From positions 115,429 through 179,428 of the forward strand of contig SVFF01000004.1 in the NCBI GenBank assembly GCA_015057005.1: 64,000 nucleotides of DNA. The letters run 5' to 3'. This document shows positions 25,971-34,984 of the stretch, in pieces (within the stretch, counting starts at the first letter, position 1; the number at the start of each line of letters is the position of its first letter). The notes beneath the pieces were generated by a model. It saw only the letters and a list, made by a program, of their open reading frames with translations. It was not told the DNA's origin and did no database searches. The translations under genes were made by a program, and so were the position numbers. This DNA comes from Lachnospiraceae bacterium (GTDB taxonomy: Bacteria; Bacillota; Clostridia; Lachnospirales; Lachnospiraceae).

Positions 25971-26000
25971 AGGTGGAACCCCCTATCCGGGTGTCCCACC
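25971..26000 (-). terminator. Terminator after the second NahK-like gene
   Basis: AGGTGG (25971-25976) pairs with CCACCT-like sequence (25995-26000), with an inner CCC/GGG pair. On the minus strand it is followed by a T-rich tail (TGTTTGTTTTG). It separates the two kinase genes, so the copies are probably transcribed separately. Confidence 0.65.
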
Positions 26001-26042
26001 TTTCTGTTGTTCTTTCGCACTTATTATTCTCTGTAACATTCC

Positions 26043-27158
26043 TTAGCGTGCTACAATCTCCCTTACAATCCCCTGCATCTGCTCCATCTTGGCCATCATA
26101 TCCGCAAACAGCGCCAGCTGGCAGCGGGTACGCACCAGATTGTGGCCGGGATAAAGAGTCTTGAAATACTTGTCCCCGGTAATATAGTCATCCAGGAAAC
26201 GAGACGCCAGCTCCAGCGTGATGGTAGCTGCGCCCAGGGCCATGGAATCCAGCTCCGCAGGTGTCAACAGATCCCCTGCTGCACCGATGTAGCCTTCTGC
26301 GAACGCACGGTACAGTTCCAGGTTCAGGCTCACTTTGGACACATCGGCCTCATCCTCCGCCGCCGTATTGGCCGCAAAACGAATGGTGTCGCCGAAGTCG
26401 TGAGCCGCCAGACCGGGCATTACCGTATCCAGATCAATCACCACAAGCGGTTCCAGCGTATCCTTATCAAAAAGTACATTGTTGGTTTTGGTATCATTGT
26501 GGGTCACACGCAAAGGCAGTTCCCCGCTGTCCACCATCTCATTCAGCCTGCATGCGAACTCTCTTGCCTGACTGATCTGCTCGATTTCTGCACGCACCTC
26601 TTCGCAGCGGCCGCAAGTATCTTCCTCCACATGGGCAAAGAAAGTCTCGAGTCTGCGTCTGGTATCATGGAAATGAGGAATGGTCTCATAAAGCTTCGTG
26701 GCATCAAAATCCGCCAGCTGTCTGGCGAACTGACCGAAAGCCTTGCCGGACATCTGCAGCACCTTTGCGTCTTCTGCCGTATCAAAAGAAACGGAATCCT
26801 CCACGAAATTACTGAGACGCCAGAACTCGCCGTCATTTAACACCAGGAAATTCTTGCCTTCTGCGGTGTGGTGAAAGTGCAGCCTGGTCCTGCGGCCGAA
26901 AATGCCGCGTGCCTCATTCTGCCTGCGGATGTGCTCTGTCACCAACTCAATATTGTGCATGACCTTCTCAGGCTCCTTGAACACATAAGAATTCACTTTC
27001 TGAGCCAGGTACGCCTTCCTCTCCTCCCCATTTTGACAAACCACATAATAAGTAGTATTAATATTTCCACTGGTCAAAAGATCATATTCAATTAACTCGC
27101 CGGGAATGCGGAACAGCTTGCAAACCTGCCGGAGGGTAGCCTTGATATCCAATTGCAT
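26043..27158 (-). CDS. Sugar 1-kinase of the APH fold, NahK-like (copy 2)
   Basis: 371-residue paralogue of copy 1 with the same catalytic blocks (VTHNDTKTNNVLFD, VIDLDTVMPG) and identical ends of several helices (TGDKYFKT, YPGHNLVRTRCQLALF). It follows the LplC-type permease gene by 87 bp on the same strand, so it is likely part of the LplABC transport operon: an imported sugar would be phosphorylated at C1 by this enzyme. Ribosome site AGGAAGGGG. A terminator follows at 25971. Whether both kinases keep the same substrate is not visible. Confidence 0.82.
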   Translation of the reverse strand: MQLDIKATLRQVCKLFRIPGELIEYDLLTSGNINTTYYVVCQNGEERKAYLAQKVNSYVFKEPEKVMHNIELVTEHIRRQNEARGIFGRRTRLHFHHTAEGKNFLVLNDGEFWRLSNFVEDSVSFDTAEDAKVLQMSGKAFGQFARQLADFDATKLYETIPHFHDTRRRLETFFAHVEEDTCGRCEEVRAEIEQISQAREFACRLNEMVDSGELPLRVTHNDTKTNNVLFDKDTLEPLVVIDLDTVMPGLAAHDFGDTIRFAANTAAEDEADVSKVSLNLELYRAFAEGYIGAAGDLLTPAELDSMALGAATITLELASRFLDDYITGDKYFKTLYPGHNLVRTRCQLALFADMMAKMEQMQGIVREIVAR

Positions 27159-27245
27159 TTAAAACCCCTTCCTGTGCATAAAACACGCATTTTTATTTAT
27201 TATACGGGAAAACGGCCGCAAATGCAATCATTACCGAAAATCTGT

Positions 27246-28307
27246 TTACCCTTTTACCGATCCGATCATGATTCCCTGCTCAAAATATTTCTGCAGGAAA
27301 GGATAGATCATCAGCATCGGTGCGGTAGCAATCACGATGACACCGTATTTGATCATATTGGCGGTGTCTGCCTGCTTGATCAGAGCCATCATTTCCTCGG
27401 CGGAAAAGCTTCGGCCGCCGGTCATGGCTTCCTTGGCAAAATTGCTGCGGGTCAGGATTTCACGCAGGAACAGCTGCAGAGGGAATTTGGACCGGTCTTT
27501 TAAGTAGATCATTTCCGTGAAGTAGGAATTCCATCGTCCCACACCATAGTACAGCGCCATCACCACGATGATGGGCTTGGACAGGGGCAGTACGATTTTC
27601 CTAAGGATTTGGAAATTACTGCATCCGTCGATGACCCCCGCCTCCTGTAATTCGTAGGGAATCGCAGTCTGGAAAAAGGTCCGGCACACGATGATATTGT
27701 AGGTGGACACCAGACCGCCTATCAGTATGATGGCGCGGGTGTCCAAAAGGCCCATGCTTTTCACGTTCAGATAGCCCGGGATCATGCCGCCCCCGAAATA
27801 CATGGGGATCATAAACAGGATCATCAGGAAGTTCCTGCCCTTTAAGTCCCGGCGGGACAGGGCAAAAGCGCAGGGCAAGGTGGCCGCCAGGTTAAGCAGT
27901 GTCCCGGCCACGGTATAGAACAAGGTGTTTAAATATCCCAGCCAGATTTCCCGGTATTGGAACAAATACTGATATCCTTCCGCCGTAGGCTTCACCGGCC
28001 ACAACAGCATCTGGCCGCTGGCCACCATTTTAGGATCACTGAAGGAAGCGCTCACCACAAAGATCAGCGGGTAGAGCATCAGGACCATCAAAAGGATCAG
28101 TATTGCGTAGATGATTATGTCAAAGAGAATATTGCCCCTTTTTATTTTGCGGTGCGCGGGTCTTATTTTTGTCACGGTTTGTCCATGATTTCGTCCGCGG
28201 ATATGTCCCGGCATGGGCAGTACCGCTTCGCCGCCTTGGGCAACCTTTGCATTCTTATGTAGGAAGATTCTTCCGTGTGATTCTTTGTTTTTTTCTTTCA
28301 TTCCCAT
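27246..28307 (-). CDS. ABC sugar importer permease, LplC/YtcP type
   Basis: Second membrane subunit of an importer for complex oligosaccharides. 353 residues with an unusual basic N-terminal extension of about 55 residues before the first membrane segment. Six hydrophobic segments follow; the EAA loop is ELQEAGVIDGCSNFQILRKIVLPL. The C-terminal FEQGIMIGSVKG ending matches LplC-type permeases. AAAGGGG lies eight bases before the ATG. It follows the LplB gene by about 16 bp. As is usual for this family, no dedicated ATPase is encoded nearby; a shared MsmX-type ATPase would power it. Confidence 0.9.
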   Translation of the reverse strand: MGMKEKNKESHGRIFLHKNAKVAQGGEAVLPMPGHIRGRNHGQTVTKIRPAHRKIKRGNILFDIIIYAILILLMVLMLYPLIFVVSASFSDPKMVASGQMLLWPVKPTAEGYQYLFQYREIWLGYLNTLFYTVAGTLLNLAATLPCAFALSRRDLKGRNFLMILFMIPMYFGGGMIPGYLNVKSMGLLDTRAIILIGGLVSTYNIIVCRTFFQTAIPYELQEAGVIDGCSNFQILRKIVLPLSKPIIVVMALYYGVGRWNSYFTEMIYLKDRSKFPLQLFLREILTRSNFAKEAMTGGRSFSAEEMMALIKQADTANMIKYGVIVIATAPMLMIYPFLQKYFEQGIMIGSVKG

Positions 28308-28323
28308 CTACTTATCCCCTTTC

Positions 28324-29301
28324 TCAGAACAAGCCCTGTTCCGTGGTTTTCTTCGCCAGGAAATTGGCCGACAGCAGGATTGTGGTGTTGACCAGGGCGT
28401 TGAACAGATCCGTGGCCGTACCAAAACCAAAGTCAGCCTGCTCCAGGCCCACCTTGTACACATAGGTGGAGATAACCTCGGAACCGCTTAAGTTGGTGGA
28501 ATTCTGCAGCAGGTACACCTTTTCATAACCCACACTCAAAAGGGAGCCGCACTGCAGGATCAGGAGAATGACAATGGTGGGAACCAGTACCGGTATGTTG
28601 ATATACCAGATTTTGTGCAGCCGGTTGGCGCCGTCGATTTCGGCGGCCTCCAAGAGCGACTTGTCAACACCCGACAGGGTGGCGAAGTATATGATACTTC
28701 CCCAGCCAAGGCCCTGCCAGATGCCGCTGAGCACGTAGACCCACTTGAACATAGCGGCGTCCTGTAGGAAGTTGATAGACTCCCCGCCCAGTCTGGTAAG
28801 GATGATGTTCACAATTCCTGTGGAGGGATTTAAGAAAAGTCCCACCATGCCGCACAGCACCACCACGGAAATAAAGTGAGGCGCATAGGAAATGGTCTGA
28901 AAGGTCTTGCGGAAGCGTCCGTGGGACACCTCGTTCAGGATCAGGGCCAATATGATCGGCAGCGGGAACCCCAGCACCAGGGACAACAGACTTAAAGAAA
29001 TGGTATTCTTAAGTATTACCGGAAACCAATAGGAGCTGAACAGACGCTGGAAATTCTCAAATCCGGCCCAAGGGCTTCCCCAGACCCCCACACGCATGTT
29101 GTAGTCCTTAAAAGCCACCAGAATACCATACATAGGTTTATATGCAAAAAGAAGCATGAACAGAACCCCCGGCAGGCACATTATGTAAAGCTGCCAATTT
29201 CTGCGAATGCTTAATGATAGACTTCTCTTAGTTGCCGTCTTCTTTTGTTCTTCTGTGTGGTTTTTTCTGACCGGTACGCCTGCCATTTTCGCTCTGCCCA
29301 T
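28324..29301 (-). CDS. ABC sugar importer permease, LplB/YteP type
   Basis: First membrane subunit of the same importer. About 325 residues with six hydrophobic segments; the EAA loop LLEAAEIDGANRLHKIWYINI and the N-terminal PGVLFMLLFAYKPMYGILVAFKDY-type block are the LplB hallmark (only part quoted). Start set at ATG 29301, with GGGGTG five bases upstream; a GTG at 29325 is possible. The C-terminal NTTILLSANFLAKKTTEQGLF region is normal. It lies downstream of the binding protein, separated by a strong hairpin at 29342. Confidence 0.9.
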   Translation of the reverse strand: MGRAKMAGVPVRKNHTEEQKKTATKRSLSLSIRRNWQLYIMCLPGVLFMLLFAYKPMYGILVAFKDYNMRVGVWGSPWAGFENFQRLFSSYWFPVILKNTISLSLLSLVLGFPLPIILALILNEVSHGRFRKTFQTISYAPHFISVVVLCGMVGLFLNPSTGIVNIILTRLGGESINFLQDAAMFKWVYVLSGIWQGLGWGSIIYFATLSGVDKSLLEAAEIDGANRLHKIWYINIPVLVPTIVILLILQCGSLLSVGYEKVYLLQNSTNLSGSEVISTYVYKVGLEQADFGFGTATDLFNALVNTTILLSANFLAKKTTEQGLF

Positions 29302-29341
29302 ATTCACCCCGTTACCTTCCCTCACATCATCGCAGATTCAC

Positions 29342-29362
29342 GGGCGGCCCTTCCGGCCGCCC
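29342..29362 (-). promoter_or_regulatory. Intercistronic hairpin between binding protein and permease genes
   Basis: GGGCGGCC-CTTCC-GGCCGCCC, a perfect 8-bp GC stem with no T run after it. This position is typical for a stem that protects the upstream binding-protein mRNA or lowers permease expression. Confidence 0.6.
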
Positions 29363-29376
29363 ATTTGTTCCTGTAT

Positions 29377-31122
29377 TTACTTTGCTCCTACCGCAAGATA
29401 TCTGTCATACGCAGCCTGCTCGATCTCCAAAAGCTGACTCATGCCCATCTGGTTCACGGTGTTAACGTAAGTCTCCCAGCCCGCATCAATATCAGTCTGT
29501 CCGGTGATGAACTCAGCGCGCATCTGCGCAATGTAGTTGGCAACATCGGTGACCAGAGTAGATCTTCTGTCATTCTCTTCGTTAGTGTAAGCCACGATAG
29601 GGTAAGCTGCCTTATCAGTGATACCCTCGGAGCGGTAAGCGGCAGCTACCAGTGCAGCCCAGCCGAACTCAGTCATAACTTCGTCCTTCTGCAGTGTTTC
29701 AACGGGCACTTCAAAGAGCGCCACGCGGTCCAGATTGGACTCATGCATGTTCAGACAGTTGTTAAATACAGAACCCTTGTAGCGGTATTCTTCTGCAGAA
29801 GCATATCCTTCGGGCACTCTCCACTTGGGCACTTTTACGCCCAGTGCTTCGTTCTCGTTCCAGTCCCAGCCCTGGCCTTCGTAGCCGATGGCTCCGGCAA
29901 ACATACCTTCCTCGCTGAAGAAGTAATCTACGAACCTGGCGATCTCTTCTGGATACTCAGTGTCAGCAGATGCTACCAGTGCAATGTTGTTAACCACAGG
30001 GCTGATGATGGAAACGCCCTTGTCGGGGTTGTACTCTGATTCCAGACCGGCTACACCGATCCAATTCTTGTCGCTGCTGATATCAGTCTGGGTCAGTACG
30101 AAGGGAGCAGAACCACAGCCGAAGAATCCGTATCTGTCTTCTCTTGCCCTTGCCGTTGCCACGTCACCTGCAAGTGTGAACGCCTCCTGCTCCATCAGGC
30201 CTTCCTCATAGAGCTTGCGCATAAATTTCAAGAACTCTTTATAATTGTCGGAAATATTGGCCAGCTGCACCTGGTTATTCTCATCAGCCTGCAGGATGTA
30301 TGTAAAGCCGCCCCAGCCTGCAGGGTAGATTCCGAAAGCGTCCAAAATAGTACGCTCGCCGCCCTGATAACCGCCCAGATCCCACAGGAAAGGGATTTCG
30401 TCGGTTGTGTCACCGTTTCCGTTGGCATCCTGTTCCTTGAATGCTACCAGCACATCGTAAAGCTCATCCAAGGTAGTGGGGGCTTCCATGCCAAGATTGG
30501 CCAGCCAGTTACGGTTGACAAAGGTACGCATCAGACGGTCCGTCATATCGCTTCGCAGCTGGGTCATCCCGTAGATATGTCCGTCCTCTGTGGTCAGAAA
30601 TGCTTCCAGTTCAGGGAATTGCTCAAAGGCCGCTACCATATTGGGCATAATATCGCGATACGCATTAAAGTCCAGCAGATATCCCTGGGAACCATAATTA
30701 TTCACATCGCTGACTGACATACTGGCGTTGAACAGCATATCCGGCAGTTCATTTCCCGCGAACATCAGCGTTCTCTGGGTTGGCCAATCAGTCTCTGTAA
30801 AATTGGCCTCCAGGTTGATGCCCAGTCGGTTCCGGTACTCCTCAAGGGCTGCCAGGTTGTTTACATCCTCCAGACCTGAGGGCTTCAGCCCGCCTACCGT
30901 CAGTGTGATCTCCTCTTCCGAAATCCTGACAGATCCACCTGTATTTGCAGTTTCTTCCGTGCCGCTCGTGGTACTCCCATCACTCTCTTTCGTGCCTTCA
31001 TTCTCCACAGTGCTTCCCACTGCGGTGCCTTCCGTACTTCCTGCGCTGCCGCAGGCAGCCAGTCCCAGCATCATGGTCCCTGCCAGCAGCAGGGCAAATA
31101 CTCGGTTGTTGCGATTTTTCAT
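29377..31122 (-). CDS. Extracellular sugar-binding lipoprotein, LplA/YtcQ type
   Basis: Binds the transported glycan outside the cell. Signal sequence with lipobox LGLAAC and a serine/threonine/glutamate-rich linker (about residues 25-65). The rest is a class-B/G binding domain, with DELYDVLVAFKEQDANGNGDT and FVNRNWLANLG, typical of large (500-580 residue) LplA-type proteins that carry a Ca2+-loop-like DANGNGDTTDE. Start at ATG 31122 with GGAGG eight bases upstream; the GTG at 31128 is too close. It heads the LplA-B-C-NahK operon. The upstream region contains a TATTAGGAATA-like motif on the minus strand (31189-31204) also found before the other importer. Confidence 0.9.
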   Translation of the reverse strand: MKNRNNRVFALLLAGTMMLGLAACGSAGSTEGTAVGSTVENEGTKESDGSTTSGTEETANTGGSVRISEEEITLTVGGLKPSGLEDVNNLAALEEYRNRLGINLEANFTETDWPTQRTLMFAGNELPDMLFNASMSVSDVNNYGSQGYLLDFNAYRDIMPNMVAAFEQFPELEAFLTTEDGHIYGMTQLRSDMTDRLMRTFVNRNWLANLGMEAPTTLDELYDVLVAFKEQDANGNGDTTDEIPFLWDLGGYQGGERTILDAFGIYPAGWGGFTYILQADENNQVQLANISDNYKEFLKFMRKLYEEGLMEQEAFTLAGDVATARAREDRYGFFGCGSAPFVLTQTDISSDKNWIGVAGLESEYNPDKGVSIISPVVNNIALVASADTEYPEEIARFVDYFFSEEGMFAGAIGYEGQGWDWNENEALGVKVPKWRVPEGYASAEEYRYKGSVFNNCLNMHESNLDRVALFEVPVETLQKDEVMTEFGWAALVAAAYRSEGITDKAAYPIVAYTNEENDRRSTLVTDVANYIAQMRAEFITGQTDIDAGWETYVNTVNQMGMSQLLEIEQAAYDRYLAVGAK

Positions 31123-31210
31123 AGACACATCCTCCCCAATACAATTGTTTGTGGTATCCTAATTAATATATATGAGGCATGTCTCGAAAATATTCCTAAT
31201 AAAATAAAGC

Positions 31211-31257
31211 AAAAAAAGCATGTAAGAAAATTGAAACTCAACTTCCTGCATGCTTTT
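31211..31257 (-). terminator. Terminator of the YcxB-like gene
   Basis: AAAAGCATG at 31214-31222 pairs with CATGCTTTT at 31249-31257. On the minus strand it ends in a run of seven Ts. It separates the YcxB-like gene from the LplABC operon. Confidence 0.7.
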
Positions 31258-31323
31258 CTCTTTTACTATTTTTTGATTCCAAGGGGACCCCCCTCCGGGC
31301 CCGCTCCTGCTGCCGCACAGCCA

Positions 31324-31845
31324 CTACATCTGCACAATTTCCTTGCCGGTAACCTGCTTAATGAAGGTGCGGAACTCCTCCATACTTGCGTCCTTCAATG
31401 TGTTCTTTTTGAAGACCTGGGCATTGCTTTCGTTCAGCACGATCACAAAGAAATCCTTATCCTCAGCCAGGGCTGCGATTCTGGTGTAGTACCAGGTAGA
31501 ACTGCGCTTTGCTGTGACCAGCTGATATTTGTCAGAAGAGAATACCACTGCGGTCTTCTCTCTGCCCACGACCTTACGTCTCTGGGAAAGATAAGCATTG
31601 ACTGCATCATCAAAAATAACTGACAAGATCAATACTGCAATAATGATCCAGTTCAGCACATTCCAGAAATTCATCTCCAGAGCTGCACTGCCGTTTACCA
31701 GAATAAGCAGCAGCATGATTACCGCCATGGCGATGCACATAATGCGATTGCGCTTGCTTTCTTTGCTGCGGACAGTCTTTCTCAGGCCCTTGGCCATGGC
31801 TGTCAGCGATCTCATATCATAGTTGGTTTCAAAATGAAATTTCAT
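31324..31845 (-). CDS. YcxB-like membrane protein
   Basis: 173 residues. Two hydrophobic segments (about 35-55 and 60-80) follow a basic N-terminus, and a C-terminal globular PH-like region ends FRTFIKQVTGKEIVQM, with YYTRIAALAEDKDFFVIVL in the middle, the typical YcxB pattern. Function is unknown in the family. Start ATG 31845 is supported by AAAGGGG seven bases upstream; an in-frame ATG 36 bases earlier has no site. It is monocistronic with its own promoter (31931-31959) and terminator. Confidence 0.8.
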   Translation of the reverse strand: MKFHFETNYDMRSLTAMAKGLRKTVRSKESKRNRIMCIAMAVIMLLLILVNGSAALEMNFWNVLNWIIIAVLILSVIFDDAVNAYLSQRRKVVGREKTAVVFSSDKYQLVTAKRSSTWYYTRIAALAEDKDFFVIVLNESNAQVFKKNTLKDASMEEFRTFIKQVTGKEIVQM

Positions 31846-31930
31846 AATATACCCCTTTGTCTGCCGCATATCCTTAAACATGCGTCGTATTCATGCAGCG
31901 TCAGGCTCTTACACCTCGCCGCTAACTAAT

Positions 31931-31959
31931 ATAATAGGACATACTATTCCTAACGTCAA
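31931..31959 (-). promoter_or_regulatory. Promoter for the YcxB-like gene
   Basis: On the minus strand TTGACG (31954-31959), a 17-bp spacer, and TATTAT (31931-31936). The spacer contains TTAGGAATA, a motif also seen before two importer operons. Confidence 0.65.
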
Positions 31960-32029
31960 GAGCGGCAATTCTAAACTCTTTATAAAGTCATATTTCTGCA
32001 AAAATATTGTCTGAGACAGCAAACACTAC

Positions 32030-34933
32030 CTACACTTCCAAGCTGATCACATACTCGCCGGAAGCTGCCGCAAGCTTGATTTTGCCGTCGCCACAGGCTC
32101 CTGCATCACCGCACACATCCACATGGCCACAAATACCTTCCCGACCTTTCAGAATCTCTATCTTTCCGGCAGGCAGGATGATCTCAGCCTCTGCGCCGTA
32201 GGGCACCTTGATCTCCAGGCGCACTCTTCCTGCCTTTTCAGCACTCCGATCACCTTCAGCCCCACCGGCTGCACACTCTTTCTCCCACTTCCAGCGGCAG
32301 CTCAGTTCACCGCGGACGGTCTGAACGGATGCGCCTGCATATGCCAGTTCCTTATAGAACAAAGGCTTGATGGTCACGTGCTTACAGCCATCCTTAATTT
32401 GACGAATGCCGCTCAAATGAGAATAAAAGAACTCATCGCAGGTACCGAAGAAATAGTGGTCCAGAGAACGGGTAGCGCTTTCCCAATTTTCCCACATGGT
32501 GTCGGACCCTTTCGCCAGCAAAAATCCCCAGCTGGGGTAAGTATCCTGCTTTAATACCTTCCAGGCCAGATCAGCATAGCCGTTATCCGCCAACACAGGC
32601 AGGAAAATACGGGTACCTACGCAGCCGGTGTCCAGGTGATCTCCCTTTTCGTGAATATCCTGCACTAAGCGCTTCAACACGTCTGCCCTGTATTGCTCAG
32701 GTACAATATCGGCCTCCAGAGGCAATAAATTCGATGTCTGGCGATACTTTGTCCTGATCATACCCTCGTAATTCAGCCAAAAACCGGTGTCATACAGATT
32801 CTCCTCCGGATGGAAATATTTCGTCTGGAAAGCGGCATACATTTTTTCTTCCGCATCACGGTATATAACAATATCCTGTTCACATCCTGCAAGGGTAGCC
32901 AGGCGCTCCATGGTCTGCAGCATTTTGTAAACAAATACGCTGCCGCAGATGCCGCTTCCTTCGGGACCTTCTCCATGATTTGCCCACGCATCGGGATCTC
33001 CCTGAGGGGAAAGCCAATCTGACAGCTGCTTATCAGCCCAGGTCCATTCATAGGATCTGCTGTCTTCGATACATTTCTGAGCGTAAGCCTTTAATCGGGG
33101 GTACAGTTCTTTTACAGTTTCCTTTTGTCCGTAATAGTGATATAAATATTCGGTGGCAAATACAAAAATCGTATTCCACACTACCTGATTGGCATCTGCA
33201 CTCCAATCTGCAGTAGGCACCATGCAGGGGATCAAACCATATTCCGTAAAGCAATCATTCATGATATCAATAAAATGCTTCATCATATGGCGCATATCAT
33301 ATTCGTAGAACATTGCCCCCAGAGATACGTTGGCATCGCCCAGCCAACCGTTTTTCTCCCACACAGGGGTATCGGTGGGTTTCCAGAGGAAATTGTTGCG
33401 CAAAGTACGCCGCATCATCATATGAAGCTTTACCAAATCCGGATCAGAACATTCAAATTCTGAAATAACATCCATATCATTAGCCAGACAATAAAGAATC
33501 ACATCCTCTGAAGTCATCTCGCCTTCGTAACCGTCCACCTGAATATAACGATAGCCCTTGTAACTATACTTGGGCTCCCAGAACCGCTCCGAACCGTCAC
33601 TGATATAAAAATCCTGCTGAATAATGCCCACAGGCCACCAGTCTCCGCACTCACCTTGGCCGTTTCCGATCCTTCTTACCCGGCCGTTCCCATCCAGCTG
33701 TTCGCCGTAAGTAATTGTAATCTTTTTGCCTTTAGCAGCCTTCATGCGGATCTTGGCCCAGCCGGAGAGCATTTCGGGGGCTGTGATGAGCCAGGAGGAA
33801 CCTCTGCCAGCTTCCTCACTATCGAAAGTCTCCGTTTCCAGCTTTTCTATAGACAAGGCCTTAAACTCTGCCACTCTGCGCACAGGGGGCAGGGTCTGGC
33901 ATACCAATTTGCCGGCAGGTGCCTGCGCAGGCTGGGCGGGAAGCCATGCGGAATCATCAAAATCAGCCAGCCCATAACCATCCACTCTCAGATTTTCATC
34001 GTAGGTATCGCCCAGATAAATACTGTTTTCCACAGTGGGGCCGTTCACCCACACCTTCCAGCCGGTGTCGGTCACGATGGTCTCATTGGTGCCATCTGTA
34101 TAATGAATATCCAGATTTAACAAAAGCTTGGGATTGTCGCGCCATTTAGCTTTCTCCCAGAACCACACACCGGTATGCTCGTTATAGAAACCATTGCCCA
34201 GTTCCACTGCGATGGCGTTCTCTCCCTGCTGCACCAGTCCGGTCACATCAAAAGCACGGTAAGGTACTGTCTGGGTGAACTGGGTGTTGCCGCAGTTTAA
34301 CACGCTGTCGTCCGGCTGCTTCCCGTTGATCTGTGCTTCAAACAGACCTAAACCGCAGATAAATAATTTAGCATTTTTGATTTCACTTTTTGCATTAAAA
34401 GTTTTCCGCAGGATGGGGGCTTTTCTGGTGAACTTTTCCACAGCATCTCCCGCACCAATCCACTGTCCCTGCCACTCCTCTTGTCTGTTGATACCTGTGG
34501 TGAAGGAGGCAATTTCGCTCCAGGCAGCTTCTGATTCCGGCGCCAATCTGTCTGCCACATCCCACTGTGTCTGCTCACATTCGTCACCGTCTGCGCATTC
34601 TTCCTGCGCCCGGTCACAGCATGCACCGGCAACGTCCTTCTCCCAGACCTGCACGCGCCAGAAATAATCGGTTTTGGATGTCAGGGCTGCACCTGCGTAA
34701 ACCACATCATATGGATCTTCGCTCTCCACTTTTCCGGAATCCCACAGATCACCGATACCCTGCTGCGCCAATGCCATGTCGGAGCTAACGATCACACGAT
34801 AAGCAGCCTGGCCTCTTCCGTATATATTTTTTCCATCTATTTCTTCCGTCCCCGGAATCCAGCTGAAAACAGGCTTTTCACTGACACCGCAAGGATTACA
34901 CAAACCATTTACTAATAAACACATTTTCCTCAT
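32030..34933 (-). CDS. Alpha-L-rhamnosidase, full-length GH78
   Basis: Hydrolyses terminal alpha-L-rhamnosides. 967 residues, full family length: N-terminal beta-sandwich (10-160) with ALTSKTDYFWRVQVWEKD, a Bac_rhamnosid_N-like domain (170-330) with GNGFYNEHTGVWFWE, a concanavalin-like domain to about 480, then the (alpha/alpha)6 barrel. Catalytic region WEKNGWLGDANVSLGAMFYEYD (only part is motif) has the acidic residues, and the C-terminal sandwich ends in the VSLEV tail. No signal peptide, so action is probably on imported oligosaccharides. It lies 51 bp downstream of the GH3 gene on the same strand, and the two probably act together on one glycoside. Confidence 0.9.
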   Translation of the reverse strand: MRKMCLLVNGLCNPCGVSEKPVFSWIPGTEEIDGKNIYGRGQAAYRVIVSSDMALAQQGIGDLWDSGKVESEDPYDVVYAGAALTSKTDYFWRVQVWEKDVAGACCDRAQEECADGDECEQTQWDVADRLAPESEAAWSEIASFTTGINRQEEWQGQWIGAGDAVEKFTRKAPILRKTFNAKSEIKNAKLFICGLGLFEAQINGKQPDDSVLNCGNTQFTQTVPYRAFDVTGLVQQGENAIAVELGNGFYNEHTGVWFWEKAKWRDNPKLLLNLDIHYTDGTNETIVTDTGWKVWVNGPTVENSIYLGDTYDENLRVDGYGLADFDDSAWLPAQPAQAPAGKLVCQTLPPVRRVAEFKALSIEKLETETFDSEEAGRGSSWLITAPEMLSGWAKIRMKAAKGKKITITYGEQLDGNGRVRRIGNGQGECGDWWPVGIIQQDFYISDGSERFWEPKYSYKGYRYIQVDGYEGEMTSEDVILYCLANDMDVISEFECSDPDLVKLHMMMRRTLRNNFLWKPTDTPVWEKNGWLGDANVSLGAMFYEYDMRHMMKHFIDIMNDCFTEYGLIPCMVPTADWSADANQVVWNTIFVFATEYLYHYYGQKETVKELYPRLKAYAQKCIEDSRSYEWTWADKQLSDWLSPQGDPDAWANHGEGPEGSGICGSVFVYKMLQTMERLATLAGCEQDIVIYRDAEEKMYAAFQTKYFHPEENLYDTGFWLNYEGMIRTKYRQTSNLLPLEADIVPEQYRADVLKRLVQDIHEKGDHLDTGCVGTRIFLPVLADNGYADLAWKVLKQDTYPSWGFLLAKGSDTMWENWESATRSLDHYFFGTCDEFFYSHLSGIRQIKDGCKHVTIKPLFYKELAYAGASVQTVRGELSCRWKWEKECAAGGAEGDRSAEKAGRVRLEIKVPYGAEAEIILPAGKIEILKGREGICGHVDVCGDAGACGDGKIKLAAASGEYVISLEV

Positions 34934-34984
34934 ACTCTACACAGCCCTTTCGATGAACATTATAAGAATATTACTAAATTGTCC

